Notes: a model not told the origin generated them from the letters alone. Positions 19,954 to 30,289 are shown, numbered from the stretch's first letter. The stretch: 64,000 nt of DNA from Limnohabitans sp. Bal53 (GCF_003063355.1 NZ_NESH01000001.1:806001-870000), one strand, 5' to 3'. A program made the numbers and translations.

Positions 19954-20061
19954 GTGATCGATACATCGGTCATGCCGCGCATCGTGAGCGCCAACACCAA
20001 TGCGCCAACCAACATGATTGCGGATAAGGAGGTGGACTGGATACGCGCCAGTCGGCCATGA
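19954..20061 (+). pseudogene. Duplicated 3' end of a GMC oxidoreductase gene (remnant)
   Basis: 108 bp align without gaps to the last 108 bp of the GMC gene (17135-17242), both ending in TGA. By hand count 88 of 108 bases match (about 81%); the central 26 codons match 72 of 78. The translation keeps [15 protein letters not shown] and loses similarity after DWI. There is no start codon or upstream catalytic part; the frame is stopped by the TAA of the preceding regulator. It is a remnant of a second GMC gene or of a local duplication, not a working gene. Confidence 0.8.
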
Positions 20062-20099
20062 AAAAAGGGCCCGAAGGCGCTTTGAATGTAAACACCATG

Positions 20100-20178
20100 A
20101 CTCAGATGCCGTTGCCCCGCCGGGGCGATGTGGCAAAGCGAAGCCCCTCTGAGCCCTGCGGGGCATCGGCATCTGAGT
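20100..20178. repeat. Long inverted repeat element
   Basis: 21-bp arms (20100-20120 and 20158-20178) match with one mismatch and enclose 37 bp that can pair further (GGGGC blocks and AAGCGAAGCCCC). It lies just after the GMC remnant and 35 bp beyond the gap2 stop. It may be a REP-type element and could also stop transcription of gap2, though there is no T-tract. Confidence 0.7.
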
Positions 20179-20213
20179 CTGCCGCATGCACCTGCGACCG
20201 ACTCAGCCAAAAC

Positions 20214-21263
<1,050 letters not shown>

Positions 21264-21309
21264 GGATTTGAAACCAAAACCCTTTCAGGATCCTGATCCC
21301 CGAACGTGG

Positions 21310-21334
21310 CTTCAGCGCCTTGTGGGCGCTGAAG
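21310..21334. other. Hairpin between tkt and gap2
   Basis: Perfect 10-bp stem CTTCAGCGCC/GGCGCTGAAG with a 5-nt loop, without T-tract, 24 bp after the tkt stop. It probably tunes the relative expression of tkt and gap2 rather than fully terminating. Confidence 0.5.
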
Positions 21335-21358
21335 AGGTCCGGCCGGTCAGCGGCCTTT

Positions 21359-23389
21359 TCAGGCCTTGAGCAGTGCGGCGTGGACGGTGTCGGCCACGTT
21401 TTCGGCGGTGAAGCCGAAGTGTTTGAACAGCACAGGAGCAGGTGCAGATTCGCCGTAGGTGTCGATGCCGACCACGGCAGCGCAGCCGTATTTCCACCAG
21501 CCGTCGGTGGAGCCCATCTCGACCGCCACGCGGGGGATGCCTGCGGGCAGCACGCTTTGCTTGTATTCGGTGTCTTGGCGGTCAAACACGTTGGTGCTGG
21601 GCATGGAGACCACGCGCACACCGATCTTGCGTTCGGCCAGCAGCTTTTGCGCGGCCAGGGCCAGTTGCACTTCGGAGCCGGTGGCGATGATCACGCCGTG
21701 GGTCTTCTTGATGCCAACGTGCTCAGGCTCGGACAGCACATACGCGCCACGGCTGATGTCGCCCAGATCGCTCTTGGGCGAGTAAGCCAGGTTTTGGCGG
21801 CTGAGCAGCAGAGCCGATGGACGGTTCGCATTTTGCAGCGCCACGGCCCAGGCCACGGTGGTTTCGGCCGTGTCGGCGGGGCGCCACACGTCCAAGCCCG
21901 GGATCAGGCGCAGGCTGGCAGCGTGCTCGATCGACTGGTGGGTCGGGCCGTCTTCGCCCAGACCGATGGAGTCGTGGGTGAACACATGCACCACGCGCTG
22001 CTTCATCAGCGCGGCCATGCGGATGGCGTTGCGCGAGTAGTCAGAGAACGTGAGGAAGGTGCCGCCGTAGGGGATGTACCCGCCGTGCAGGGCCACGCCG
22101 TTCATGATGGCGGCCATGCCGAATTCGCGCACGCCGTAGTTGATGTGGCGACCGATTTTTCCGTCTTCGGTTTTGACCACGTCACCGGCCAGGTCCACGC
22201 GGAAGGCGGGCGTGCTCTTGGTGTTGGTCAGGTTGGAGCCGGTCAGGTCGGCCGAGCCACCCAGCATTTCGGGCAGTGCCGCGGTGAAGGCTTCCAGCGC
22301 CAGCTGGCTGGCCTTGCGGCTGGCGACGGTCTCGCCCTTGGTGTGGGCGGCGACCACGGCGTCAAACGCCACCTGGTTGAAGTTCTTGGGCAAGTCGCCC
22401 TTCATGCGGCGCACAAACTCTTTGGCTTGTGCAGGAAAGGCGGCTTTGTAAGCGGCAAAGGCGGTGTTCCACTCGGCTTCGCGGGCTTTGCCGGCGGCCT
22501 TGGCGTCCCAATCGGCATAAACCTCTTTGGGGATCTTGAAGGGCTCGGCGGTCCAGCCTAGGGCTTCGCGGGTGAGTTTGATTTCCTCAGCGCCCAAAGG
22601 CTCGCCGTGGGCTTTGGAAGTGCCTGCGCGGTTGGGCGAGCCCTTGCCGATGGCGGTTTTACAGACGATCAGGGTGGGCTTGTCGGCGCTGTGTTTGGCG
22701 CTGGCAATGGCGGCCGACACGGCCGCAGCGTCGTGGCCGTCCACGGCGTCGATCACGTTCCAGCCGCAGGCGGCAAAGCGCTGAGGTGTGTTGTCGATGA
22801 ACCAAGGGGCGACTTGGCCGTCAATCGAGATGCCGTTGTCGTCGTACAGGGCAATCAGTTTGTTCAGCTTCCAGGCACCGGCCAAGGCCACGGCTTCGTG
22901 GCTGATGCCTTCCATCAGGCAGCCGTCACCCAAGAACACGTAGGTGTGGTGGTTGACGATTTTGTGGCCTTCTTGGTTGAACTCAGCGGCCAGCATCTTC
23001 TCGGCCAGGGCCATGCCCACGGCGTTGGTGATGCCTTGGCCCAGCGGGCCGGTGGTGGTTTCCACACCGGGGGTCACGCCCACTTCAGGGTGGCCTGCGG
23101 TTTTGCTGTGCAGCTGGCGGAAGTTCTTCAGCTCGTCAATCGGCAGCTTGTAGCCGGTCAGGTGCAGCACCGAATAAATCAGCATGGAGCCGTGGCCGTT
23201 GGACAGCACAAAACGGTCGCGGTTGGCCCAGTGTGGGTTGGTGGGGTTGTGCTGCAGGTGATCGCCCCACAGTGCAACGGCCATGTCGGCCATGCCCATG
23301 GGGGCGCCGGGGTGACCGGAGTTGGCTTGTTGAACGGCGTCCATTGCGAGGGCGCGGATGGCGTTCGCCATTTGTGCTTGATTGGCCAT
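21359..23389 (-). CDS. tkt: Transketolase
   Basis: 676 residues. The start is the ATG of [20 protein letters not shown], behind a GGAG Shine-Dalgarno. The thiamine-diphosphate motif [13 protein letters not shown] with its downstream Asn (the GDG...N pattern) and the [12 protein letters not shown] segment identify it. It moves two-carbon units between sugar phosphates in the pentose phosphate and Calvin routes, needing thiamine diphosphate and a divalent metal. No Calvin-cycle genes are adjacent, so the pentose phosphate role is the safe one. First of a probable tkt-gap2 unit. Confidence 0.97.
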   Translation of the reverse strand: MANQAQMANAIRALAMDAVQQANSGHPGAPMGMADMAVALWGDHLQHNPTNPHWANRDRFVLSNGHGSMLIYSVLHLTGYKLPIDELKNFRQLHSKTAGHPEVGVTPGVETTTGPLGQGITNAVGMALAEKMLAAEFNQEGHKIVNHHTYVFLGDGCLMEGISHEAVALAGAWKLNKLIALYDDNGISIDGQVAPWFIDNTPQRFAACGWNVIDAVDGHDAAAVSAAIASAKHSADKPTLIVCKTAIGKGSPNRAGTSKAHGEPLGAEEIKLTREALGWTAEPFKIPKEVYADWDAKAAGKAREAEWNTAFAAYKAAFPAQAKEFVRRMKGDLPKNFNQVAFDAVVAAHTKGETVASRKASQLALEAFTAALPEMLGGSADLTGSNLTNTKSTPAFRVDLAGDVVKTEDGKIGRHINYGVREFGMAAIMNGVALHGGYIPYGGTFLTFSDYSRNAIRMAALMKQRVVHVFTHDSIGLGEDGPTHQSIEHAASLRLIPGLDVWRPADTAETTVAWAVALQNANRPSALLLSRQNLAYSPKSDLGDISRGAYVLSEPEHVGIKKTHGVIIATGSEVQLALAAQKLLAERKIGVRVVSMPSTNVFDRQDTEYKQSVLPAGIPRVAVEMGSTDGWWKYGCAAVVGIDTYGESAPAPVLFKHFGFTAENVADTVHAALLKA

Positions 23390-23569
23390 GTGGGGCAACT
23401 CCGGGGAAGTATTCTGGTAAACCCGAGATTTTAGCGGTTGTCGGGCAAGCACCCGCCGCAGCATGATGCCCGTTGCCACGGCCCCAAGCGTGCATGGCGC
23501 AAGTTACCCGACCTGCCGAAGGCCACGCCATTGCACACCCGCCCAGCCACTGCTCGGGCAAAGCCGTGG

Positions 23570-24514
23570 TCAGCCTTGGGTCACCGACAAAGCCAACACC
23601 AAATCGGCCCAGGCCTTGGCCTTGTCGGCCGGGGTTCGCAACAAGCTCGACGGGGGGTAAGTCACCACCACCGGCACGCCCTGAAAGTTGTGCAAACGAC
23701 CGCGCAGTTTGCCCATGGGCTCGGTACTGCCGAGCAGGGTCTGGATGGCAAAACGGCCCATGGCCAAAATCACCCGGGGCTGCGCCAGTGCGACCTGGCG
23801 CGACAAATAGCCCGCGCATGTGGACAACTCGGTGGTCTCGGGGTTGCGCCCGTTCAGGGGGCGGCATTTGACGGCGTGGGTCAGGCAGGCCTCGGGCGTG
23901 TCATCTCCGGCGTCTGCTGTGCCAGATAAGCCTTGGCGGCGCACACCCACAGCCTTGAGCATGTTGTCGAGCAGCACACCTTCCGGCCCGGTAAAGGGTT
24001 GGCCCTGCTGGGCATCGGTGTCCAAAGGCAAATCGCCCACCACCATCCAGCGGGCGGTGCCCTGGCCCGACCCCAAAACTGGCGTTTGGCGTGCAGCACA
24101 CAGACCGCACGACTGGCAAGTTTGCACGGCCGTTTGCAGCTCGGCCCAGCCCATGCTGGACAGGCCCTCAGGCAAGGGCGCAAACACTTGGCCCTGGGCC
24201 TGCACCGGCGCAGGGGCAGGGGCAGGTGCCACAGGCTGACGGATGGTGGAGCGGGTCGCTGGCGCTTGCACAGGCACTGACAGATCGGGCCTCGCAAGCG
24301 GTGCAGAAGGCACAGGGCTTGCAGCCTCTGCAGAGCCTGCAGCACCCATCCCACCCGTCGCTGGCGCCACGCTCACGTTCGTCATGGTGGGTGCATCCCC
24401 CGCCACCAATGGGGGCGCGGCATCGCTGCGTTGGGGCCACCACACGCGCACGCCCATCTCGGCCAGCATGGCGCGTTGGCGGTCGTCCAGGTCGAATCGG
24501 GTGGGGTCGCTCAT
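23570..24514 (-). CDS. Uracil-DNA glycosylase family 4-like protein with altered motifs
   Basis: About 314 residues (ATG at MSDPTRF; a GTG four codons earlier overlaps the rimI stop). After a low-complexity Ala/Pro/Val-rich region (about 45-110) comes a family 4/5 uracil-DNA-glycosylase fold with the Fe-S cysteine pattern CQSCGLC, then HAVKCRPLNGRNP and a fourth Cys in CAGYL. The first catalytic motif, usually GEAPG, reads GDLPLDTDAQQGQPFTG, and the last, usually with HPS, reads YPPSSLLR. The fold and cluster ligands look kept but both catalytic motifs are changed, so uracil excision is doubtful. Third gene of the tsaB-rimI-UDG unit. Confidence 0.75.
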   Translation of the reverse strand: MSDPTRFDLDDRQRAMLAEMGVRVWWPQRSDAAPPLVAGDAPTMTNVSVAPATGGMGAAGSAEAASPVPSAPLARPDLSVPVQAPATRSTIRQPVAPAPAPAPVQAQGQVFAPLPEGLSSMGWAELQTAVQTCQSCGLCAARQTPVLGSGQGTARWMVVGDLPLDTDAQQGQPFTGPEGVLLDNMLKAVGVRRQGLSGTADAGDDTPEACLTHAVKCRPLNGRNPETTELSTCAGYLSRQVALAQPRVILAMGRFAIQTLLGSTEPMGKLRGRLHNFQGVPVVVTYPPSSLLRTPADKAKAWADLVLALSVTQG

Positions 24515-24522
24515 GTTCAGGC

Positions 24523-25032
24523 TCACAGTTTCAAACTCATCACCACCGCATGCTCACGCTGCTGGCGGCCTGCGGGATAGTAATCTTTGCGGATGCTGAC
24601 CTGCTTGAAGCCGTAGCGCTCGTAAACCTTCAGAGCCCGCACATTGCTTTGCCGCACCTCCAGCCACAGCCATTGCGCCCCAGCATGGCGCGACATGAGC
24701 GACAAGGCGTCCAACATCATGTGGCCCCAACCTTGACCTTGCCGGCCAGGGGCGACGGTGATGTTGAGCAGGTGCATTTCTTCCACACCGTGCATGGCCA
24801 AAAAGTACCCCAGCAATTCGCCATCCAGCCACAGGCATTGGGCGTCAAAAAGGGGGTTGAGCGAGTCACGAAAATTGCCCCGCGTCCAAGGGTGGCTGTA
24901 GGCGGTTTGCTCGATGGCGATCACCGCGTCCAGGTCGTCCTGCGTCATGGGGCGCAGCGTGACGCGGTTGCGCGTGGCCTCTGTCGGCTGGGCGCCTTCG
25001 TCAGATGAAGCAGGATTCATGGACAGACTCAT
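24523..25032 (-). CDS. rimI: Ribosomal protein S18-alanine N-acetyltransferase (GNAT family)
   Basis: 169 residues. GNAT fold with the acetyl-CoA loop VAPGRQGQGWGHMML and the typical RimI ending ALKVYERYGFKQVSIRKDYY; a conserved EQTAYSHPWT lies near the N-terminus. It should acetylate the N-terminal alanine of ribosomal protein S18. The ATG overlaps the stop of tsaB (ATGA), and tsaB-rimI neighbourhood is common in proteobacteria, which supports the name over other GNAT enzymes. The first 20 residues look variable, so a later start (MNPASSDE) is possible. Confidence 0.88.
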   Translation of the reverse strand: MSLSMNPASSDEGAQPTEATRNRVTLRPMTQDDLDAVIAIEQTAYSHPWTRGNFRDSLNPLFDAQCLWLDGELLGYFLAMHGVEEMHLLNITVAPGRQGQGWGHMMLDALSLMSRHAGAQWLWLEVRQSNVRALKVYERYGFKQVSIRKDYYPAGRQQREHAVVMSLKL

Positions 25033-25814
25033 GGCTGCGCTGCGGCTTTGTCCAAGGCGGTCTGGGCCTTCATGGCCTCGCGCTCGGCGGTGGTGTTGGC
25101 CACTTTGTCGCGGATGTAGAGCGGCATGGCCTGCTCGGCCGGTACGGCCAGGCCTTGCGCCCACAAGGCCGGGGCCAAGCGCAGCAAAGCGGCGGCCGTG
25201 GGCAGGGCCTCGCAGCGTAAGCCACCAGGGGCCACAGAGGGCAAGCGCTCGCCATACGCGGCAAACGCGTTGCCCGCTTGCAGCATCGGACGGTCATCGT
25301 GCAGGTGCAATTTTTCGGGCGCACCCACTGTCAATGGTGCCGCTTCTTGCCAGCGTCCGTGTTGAGACCCCAACACAGGCTCCCAACGGTAAACGGCGCT
25401 GTACACCTCGTCCATGCGGGCGTCCAACAGCGCCAGCACGGTCAACCCGGCATCGTGCGCAATAGCCCCGGCTTGCACTTGTGTCCAGCGGGCCTCTTCG
25501 GCCACGGCCAGCAAAGTATCGACGGGCAGCACCGGCACATCGGCCCCAAAAGCCAGGCCCTGGGCCACGGCGCAGGCGGTGCGCAAGCCCGTGAACGAGC
25601 CCGGCCCCCGACCGAACACGATGGCGTCGAGCGAAGCCAGCGGCATGTCGGCCTCGGCCAGCAGCGCCAGCACCGCCGGGATCAATCCACTGGAGGCTTG
25701 TGCGCCTCCGGGCAGGGTTTGGGTCCAGACCTGCTCGCCGCGTGCCACGGCCAAAAACAGCACATCGGTACTGGTGTCAAAGGCCAGCCAGCGGCGCTCG
25801 GAGTTGGTGCTCAT
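25029..25814 (-). CDS. tsaB: tRNA threonylcarbamoyladenosine biosynthesis protein TsaB
   Basis: 261 residues of the ASKHA fold: LAFDTSTDVLFLAV at the N-terminus and the family signature FGRGPGSFTGLRTACAVAQGLAFG in the middle. TsaB is the scaffold partner of TsaD and TsaE in making t6A37 of ANN-decoding tRNAs. The first enzyme of that route, the threonylcarbamoyl-AMP synthase, is also in this window (sua5-type gene near 31-32 kb). The start overlaps the stop of the EamA transporter gene by ATGA. Confidence 0.93.
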   Translation of the reverse strand: MSTNSERRWLAFDTSTDVLFLAVARGEQVWTQTLPGGAQASSGLIPAVLALLAEADMPLASLDAIVFGRGPGSFTGLRTACAVAQGLAFGADVPVLPVDTLLAVAEEARWTQVQAGAIAHDAGLTVLALLDARMDEVYSAVYRWEPVLGSQHGRWQEAAPLTVGAPEKLHLHDDRPMLQAGNAFAAYGERLPSVAPGGLRCEALPTAAALLRLAPALWAQGLAVPAEQAMPLYIRDKVANTTAEREAMKAQTALDKAAAQP

Positions 25815-26818
25815 GGCTGACCTCCGGGCGAAGAAGTGGCAGCGGAAGGCGTGGCGGCGGCCACAGGTTTTTTGGCTTGCCGCACCCCAAACAAAATGCC
25901 ACTGGTCACCAGCGCCAGCCCAGCCAGCAAATTCCAGTGCATGGGCTCACCCAAAAACCACACCGCCCCCAGCGCCGACAAGCCCGGCACCAAGGCTGTG
26001 ATCATGGTTGAGCGCACGGGGCCATAGTGGCGCACCATCTGGGTGAAGGTAATACCCGAGATGACCACCGAGCCCATGCCTTGGAACACGGCTTGAAACA
26101 AGATCTCGGTCCAGGGCACCTGCATCAGATGGGTGGGTAACAGCCCCACGCCAATCAAGGTCAGGTACACGGGCACAAAAGTAACAAAGGCAAACGCGGT
26201 GATGGCCATGGTCGCTCGCACAGCATCCAGACCATGCCGGCGCACCGTGATGCTGTAACCCGCCCAGCAGCAAGCGGCCGTCATGAACAGCAAATCGCCT
26301 TTCCAGACCTCGCCACCGTCAAAAGCCATCAGCAAGCTGGCACCGCCCACCAGCACATCGCCCAGCACAATGAAGCCCAGCCCCAAGGCACGGGCCGATG
26401 AGACTTGCTCACGCAAGACAAGCCAGGCCAGCAAGGTGGTCCACAAAGGCAAGCTGCCAGGCAACAGCACCGATGCATGTGAGGCCGGCGCAAAAAAGAA
26501 ACCCGTGTAAGCCAACACGGCGTAAAGCAAGCCACCCAACAAGCCGGCCTGCACAGTCGGGGCCAAAGGCAAAGGCGACAGTCCCCCCAAGGAGCCCACT
26601 TTTTGTCCAGCCTGGCGTGCGGAGCGCATCAACCACCAAGCCCAAGGCAGCAAGATGCTGCTGGCGCCCAAAATGCGGGCCAGCGCAATGTCCAAAGGCA
26701 ACAGCCCCCGAGACGCCGAGGCCCGCGCAATGACAATGAAACCCGTCCAAATGAGGACCGTGATGACCGCCGAAGCCAGCCCCACCGTTTTTGAAGAAAA
26801 TCGCATGGCCTGAATCAT
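25811..26818 (-). CDS. EamA/DMT-family transporter
   Basis: 335 residues with ten hydrophobic segments arranged as two EamA repeats (about 10-150 and 170-315). Conserved features of the family are present, such as the WTGFIVIARAS opening and the final repeat ending in FLGEPMHWNLLAGLALVTSGI. It probably exports a small metabolite or amino acid. It is the first gene of a four-gene unit with tsaB, rimI and the UDG-like gene, joined by ATGA overlaps, but nothing links its function to them. A start four codons later (MRFSSK) is possible. Confidence 0.88.
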   Translation of the reverse strand: MIQAMRFSSKTVGLASAVITVLIWTGFIVIARASASRGLLPLDIALARILGASSILLPWAWWLMRSARQAGQKVGSLGGLSPLPLAPTVQAGLLGGLLYAVLAYTGFFFAPASHASVLLPGSLPLWTTLLAWLVLREQVSSARALGLGFIVLGDVLVGGASLLMAFDGGEVWKGDLLFMTAACCWAGYSITVRRHGLDAVRATMAITAFAFVTFVPVYLTLIGVGLLPTHLMQVPWTEILFQAVFQGMGSVVISGITFTQMVRHYGPVRSTMITALVPGLSALGAVWFLGEPMHWNLLAGLALVTSGILFGVRQAKKPVAAATPSAATSSPGGQP

Positions 26819-26919
26819 ACGGGGCCGCCAACCCAGCGCGGGCTTGGCTGCCTATTGGCGACCTATTGACTGCCCAAGGCAGCACCCTGCCCAACCTGTG
26901 TGACCGTTAGACTCACCCG

Positions 26920-28506
26920 ATGAATCGCTCCCGCGTCCCGCGCCCACTTTTGTTCACCATGGCCTACGCCGCCTGTGCCGCCTTCGCGCTGGGTGCCGCC
27001 TTGGCCAATCCTGCCCTCGCCCAGAGCAGCGCTGAGTCGATGACCCGTCAGCCCAATCCTGGCCACACCCACACCCCGCTGCCCCGCCATATCCTGCAGA
27101 CCCTGCACCAAGCCCAAGTTCCCCCTTCGGCCCTGAGCGTGCTCATCGCTCCCCTCCCCCATGGACCTGCAGCCAGCAGCGCCCAGCCACGGCACTTATC
27201 GCACCACGCGCAAGCCAGCGTCAACCCGGCCTCGGTCATGAAGCTGTTCACCACCTATGCCGGTTTGAGCCTGCTGGGGCCAGACCACGTCTGGCGCAAC
27301 CGGGTGTACACCGACGGCCCCGTGCGCGACGGCGTGCTGCAGGGCAACCTGGTCGTGCGCGGCAGTGGCGACCCCAAGCTGGTGGTCGAGCGCTTGCAAG
27401 ATCTGATGGTGCAAATTCGGGCGGCGGGTGTGCGCGAAGTGCGCGGAGACATCGTGCTCGACCGCAGCGTATTCGACGTTCGCGAACGCAGCGAACCCTT
27501 TGACGACGAACCCCTGCGGCCCTACAACGTGGGCCCTGACGGGCTGCTGCTCAACTTCAAGGCGGTGGTCTACACATTCACGCCCGACGCCGCCAGCGGC
27601 CAGGTGCAGGTGCGCTTTGAGCCGCCCTTGGCCGGGTTCTCGGCCCCCACGCAGCTGCCGCTGAGCCAGGCCCCCTGCAGCGACTGGCGACGCCAGCTGC
27701 AGGCCGATTTCAGCCAAGCCCAGCAAGTGCGTTTTTCTGGCCGCTACCCCACCAGCTGCGGCGAACGCGAATGGCCTGTGGCCTACCCCGAGCCCGAAGC
27801 CTATGCGCCCCGCGTCATGCAAGCCCTGTGGCAAGGTTCGGGCGGGCAACTCACGGGACAAGTTCGCTACGGCTCGCGCCCAGCATCGGCCAAGCTGCTG
27901 CTGGAAGCGCCCTCCCTGCCCTTGTCCGAGATCATTCAGGACATCAACAAATTCTCGAACAACGTGATGGCGCAGCAGCTGTACCTGACGCTGTCGAGCG
28001 AGCTGGGCGCTCCCGGGCGCTTTGAGGCCTCGCGCCTGCGCCTGTCGCAGTGGTGGCGAAAAGGCTTTGCCGGGCACGCCGAGCCGGTACTGGACAACGG
28101 CTCAGGCCTGTCCCGCACCGAGCGCAGCACTGCGCAAGCTCTCACAGCCTTGCTGCAGGCCGCACACGCCAGCCCGCATGCCCGGCATTTTGTCGACTCG
28201 TTGTCCATCGCCGGGGTGGACGGCACCGCTGCCCGCCTCAAAGACCGCAGCCCGCAGTCGCCCGTGATCGGCAACGCATGGCTCAAAACCGGCTCGCTGC
28301 GCGATGTGGCCTCTGTGGCCGGTTACGTGCAGGGGCAAAGCGGCCAGCGCTACACCTTGGTGGCCGTGTTGCACCACCCCAACGCGCACCAGGCCCGCGC
28401 CGCGCTCGACCAATTGCTGGAGTGGACGGTGCGTGACGCCGCTGGCCCCTCGCAGGCAGCAACCCGAAACCGTCAAAACCATGGATCGCTTCGCTCCTCG
28501 CGATGA
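26920..28506 (+). CDS. dacB: D-alanyl-D-alanine carboxypeptidase/endopeptidase (PBP4)
   Basis: 528 residues. A signal peptide ends near ALA-Q35. The three penicillin-binding motifs are SVMK (in NPASVMKLFTTYAGL), S-N-N in KFSNNVMAQQ, and KTGS in WLKTGSLRDVA; a PBP4-type insertion lies between the first two. It trims or cleaves peptide cross-links of peptidoglycan in the periplasm. The last nine or so residues and the stop codon are encoded inside a repeat copy (28479-28509), so the natural C-terminus has been rewritten by the repeat. Confidence 0.93.
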   Translation: MNRSRVPRPLLFTMAYAACAAFALGAALANPALAQSSAESMTRQPNPGHTHTPLPRHILQTLHQAQVPPSALSVLIAPLPHGPAASSAQPRHLSHHAQASVNPASVMKLFTTYAGLSLLGPDHVWRNRVYTDGPVRDGVLQGNLVVRGSGDPKLVVERLQDLMVQIRAAGVREVRGDIVLDRSVFDVRERSEPFDDEPLRPYNVGPDGLLLNFKAVVYTFTPDAASGQVQVRFEPPLAGFSAPTQLPLSQAPCSDWRRQLQADFSQAQQVRFSGRYPTSCGEREWPVAYPEPEAYAPRVMQALWQGSGGQLTGQVRYGSRPASAKLLLEAPSLPLSEIIQDINKFSNNVMAQQLYLTLSSELGAPGRFEASRLRLSQWWRKGFAGHAEPVLDNGSGLSRTERSTAQALTALLQAAHASPHARHFVDSLSIAGVDGTAARLKDRSPQSPVIGNAWLKTGSLRDVASVAGYVQGQSGQRYTLVAVLHHPNAHQARAALDQLLEWTVRDAAGPSQAATRNRQNHGSLRSSR

Positions 28507-28509
28507 CAA
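28479..28509. repeat. Half-copy of the dispersed palindromic repeat at the dacB 3' end
   Basis: These 31 bases match the reverse complement of the half-unit in the 54.6-54.9 kb array with two mismatches (CCATGGATCGCTTCG, then CTCGCGATGACAA). The copy contains the dacB stop codon and ends 13 bp before the next start. Confidence 0.75.
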
Positions 28510-28522
28510 AATCCCGGCACCT

Positions 28523-28777
28523 ATGAACCTCATCGACTGGATCGGCTCCGTGGCCGCCTTCCTGACCACCGCCAGCTTCATTCCGCAAGCCTGGCAAACC
28601 TTCCGCACCCGCAACGTGAGCGGCATCTCGCTGGGCATGTACAGCCTGTTCACCGTGGGCGTGGCCCTGTGGCTGGTGTATGGCATTTTGCTGGTGGCCT
28701 GGCCCATCATCATCGCCAATGCCATCACCACCAGCTTGGCGCTGATGATTTTGGTGATGAAGTTGCGCTACCGCTGA
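28523..28777 (+). CDS. SemiSWEET-type sugar transporter (PQ-loop)
   Basis: 84 residues with three membrane helices, the size of a bacterial SemiSWEET half-transporter. The PQ motif is P21-Q22 in ASFIPQAWQTFRTRN, followed by SGISLGMYSLFTVGVALW, a typical second-helix pattern. Such proteins work as homodimers and move sugars down a gradient. It starts 16 bp after the dacB stop, probably co-transcribed, with a repeat copy between. Confidence 0.85.
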   Translation: MNLIDWIGSVAAFLTTASFIPQAWQTFRTRNVSGISLGMYSLFTVGVALWLVYGILLVAWPIIIANAITTSLALMILVMKLRYR

Positions 28778-28850
28778 CGGTCTGCAAAGACCTTCGAAAA
28801 ATCGGTATATACCCCATGGTTTGAATCCCAGCGCCCATATACATTGACTT

Positions 28851-28870
28851 AAAAGAACACTCGTTCTTTT
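28851..28870 (+). other. A/T-rich hairpin in the leader of the GDSL lipase gene
   Basis: AAAAGAAC/GTTCTTTT, a perfect 8-bp stem with a 4-nt loop and a T-run, 19 bp before the ATG. It may terminate the upstream SemiSWEET transcript or act in the leader of the lipase; the stem is weak in GC. Confidence 0.4.
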
Positions 28871-28889
28871 TCAATCTTGGAGACGACAA

Positions 28890-30263
28890 ATGCGGCAAAA
28901 AAACAAATGGGTGCTGACGACAAGCTTGATAGCTTCGCTGGTACTCGGCCTGACAGGGTGTGGCGGTCAAGATGAGGCCCGTCAAACACCCAAGGTCGCC
29001 TACGCCTCGGTCGTATCATTTGGCGACAGTCTGAGCGACCCCGGCGCTTACCAAGTCGGACCGGTCGCACAGTTGGGAGGGGGGCTTTTCACGGTCAATG
29101 GCATCGCAGGCAAAGCAGGCTCTGAGCCCGTTCCCAGCTACTCATGGGCCCAACTGGTTTCCGCAGCCGCCATCGGACAAGTCTCTTGCGCCGCCAGAAC
29201 CGGCGGTTTTGGGGTGGCTGTGAGCGACATCGCAGCTTGTACCAACTATGCTCAAGGTGGCTCGCGTGTGACCAATCCGATCGGAACTGGCCATGCGGCC
29301 GATGGCAGTGCCGCGCTGACGGAGCCCATCGTGACCCAAGTGGCCAATTACCTGAGTCGCAACAACGGCGTGTTCACAGGCTATGAACTGGTCACGGTGC
29401 AAGGCGGGGCCAATGAACTTTTCGCCCAAGCCGGCATCTTGAATGCGGCGGCAACCAACGCTGGAACATCGGCTTTTAGCACCAAACTGGTCGAATTGCT
29501 TGTCGCTGACGCCACCGACCCCCAGACTGCAGCTCTGGCCATTGCTACGGCTATGGCCACGGAATCCAACAGAACTGGAAACACCCCAAACACCGTTGTG
29601 TTCGCCGCCGTGACAGCAGCTGCCTCGCAACCAGGTAATGCTGCTGTAGGGCAATCTGTTGTTTACGAACCAATAGTGGCTGCAGCCACGGATGCAGGCA
29701 ATTTGGCAGCCGCACAATTCATCGCTAACACCGGTGCGCCCAACGCCATAGCCGCAATGGTCACGGCAGCAGCGCAATTGAGCGACAGCGTCAACAACAT
29801 GATCAACAAAGGCGCCAAACGGGTGGTGGTGACGAATTTGCCCGACGTTAGCTTGACGCCCTATGCGCTTGGCACCATCAAGGGCTCAGACAACTCCACA
29901 CAGCAGCTCGTACTGGCGATGACTAGGGCCTTCAATGAACGTTTGCAAGTAGGTTTGACAGGCCTGCCCAATGTACTGTTTGTAGATGTATTCACCGAAA
30001 ACCAAAGGCAAATCGCCAATCCAGCGCAGTTTGGTTTGAGCAATGTCACCGGCATGGCTTGTAATTTGAATTACCCGAACAACGCTTTTGCCACCGATGG
30101 GGTGCCTTCCAGTGGCAGCTCCCTGGTTTGCAACACCAACAACCTGATTGCTGGCGATACTTCTCGCTTCTTGTTTGCGGACAGTGTGCACCCCACCCCC
30201 TATGGACACAAACTGCTGGCCCAACTGGTCACCAAAGAGTTGATTTTGGCTGGTTGGCTCTGA
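28890..30263 (+). CDS. SGNH/GDSL-family lipase or esterase, predicted lipoprotein
   Basis: 457 residues. The N-terminal signal ends in the lipobox LTGC, so Cys24 should be lipidated. The SGNH blocks are VVSFGDSLSDPG (nucleophile Ser), GGANE (Asn), and DSVHPTPYGHKLL (Asp and His of the triad). The region around 195-290 is rich in Ala/Thr/Asn repeats and looks like an insertion. It should hydrolyse an ester at the cell surface or in the periplasm, and related proteins act as polyester or lipid esterases. Followed 26 bp later by an OmpW-like gene. Confidence 0.85.
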   Translation: MRQKNKWVLTTSLIASLVLGLTGCGGQDEARQTPKVAYASVVSFGDSLSDPGAYQVGPVAQLGGGLFTVNGIAGKAGSEPVPSYSWAQLVSAAAIGQVSCAARTGGFGVAVSDIAACTNYAQGGSRVTNPIGTGHAADGSAALTEPIVTQVANYLSRNNGVFTGYELVTVQGGANELFAQAGILNAAATNAGTSAFSTKLVELLVADATDPQTAALAIATAMATESNRTGNTPNTVVFAAVTAAASQPGNAAVGQSVVYEPIVAAATDAGNLAAAQFIANTGAPNAIAAMVTAAAQLSDSVNNMINKGAKRVVVTNLPDVSLTPYALGTIKGSDNSTQQLVLAMTRAFNERLQVGLTGLPNVLFVDVFTENQRQIANPAQFGLSNVTGMACNLNYPNNAFATDGVPSSGSSLVCNTNNLIAGDTSRFLFADSVHPTPYGHKLLAQLVTKELILAGWL

Positions 30264-30289
30264 CCCCTGAACCGCACGGAGAACCCATC

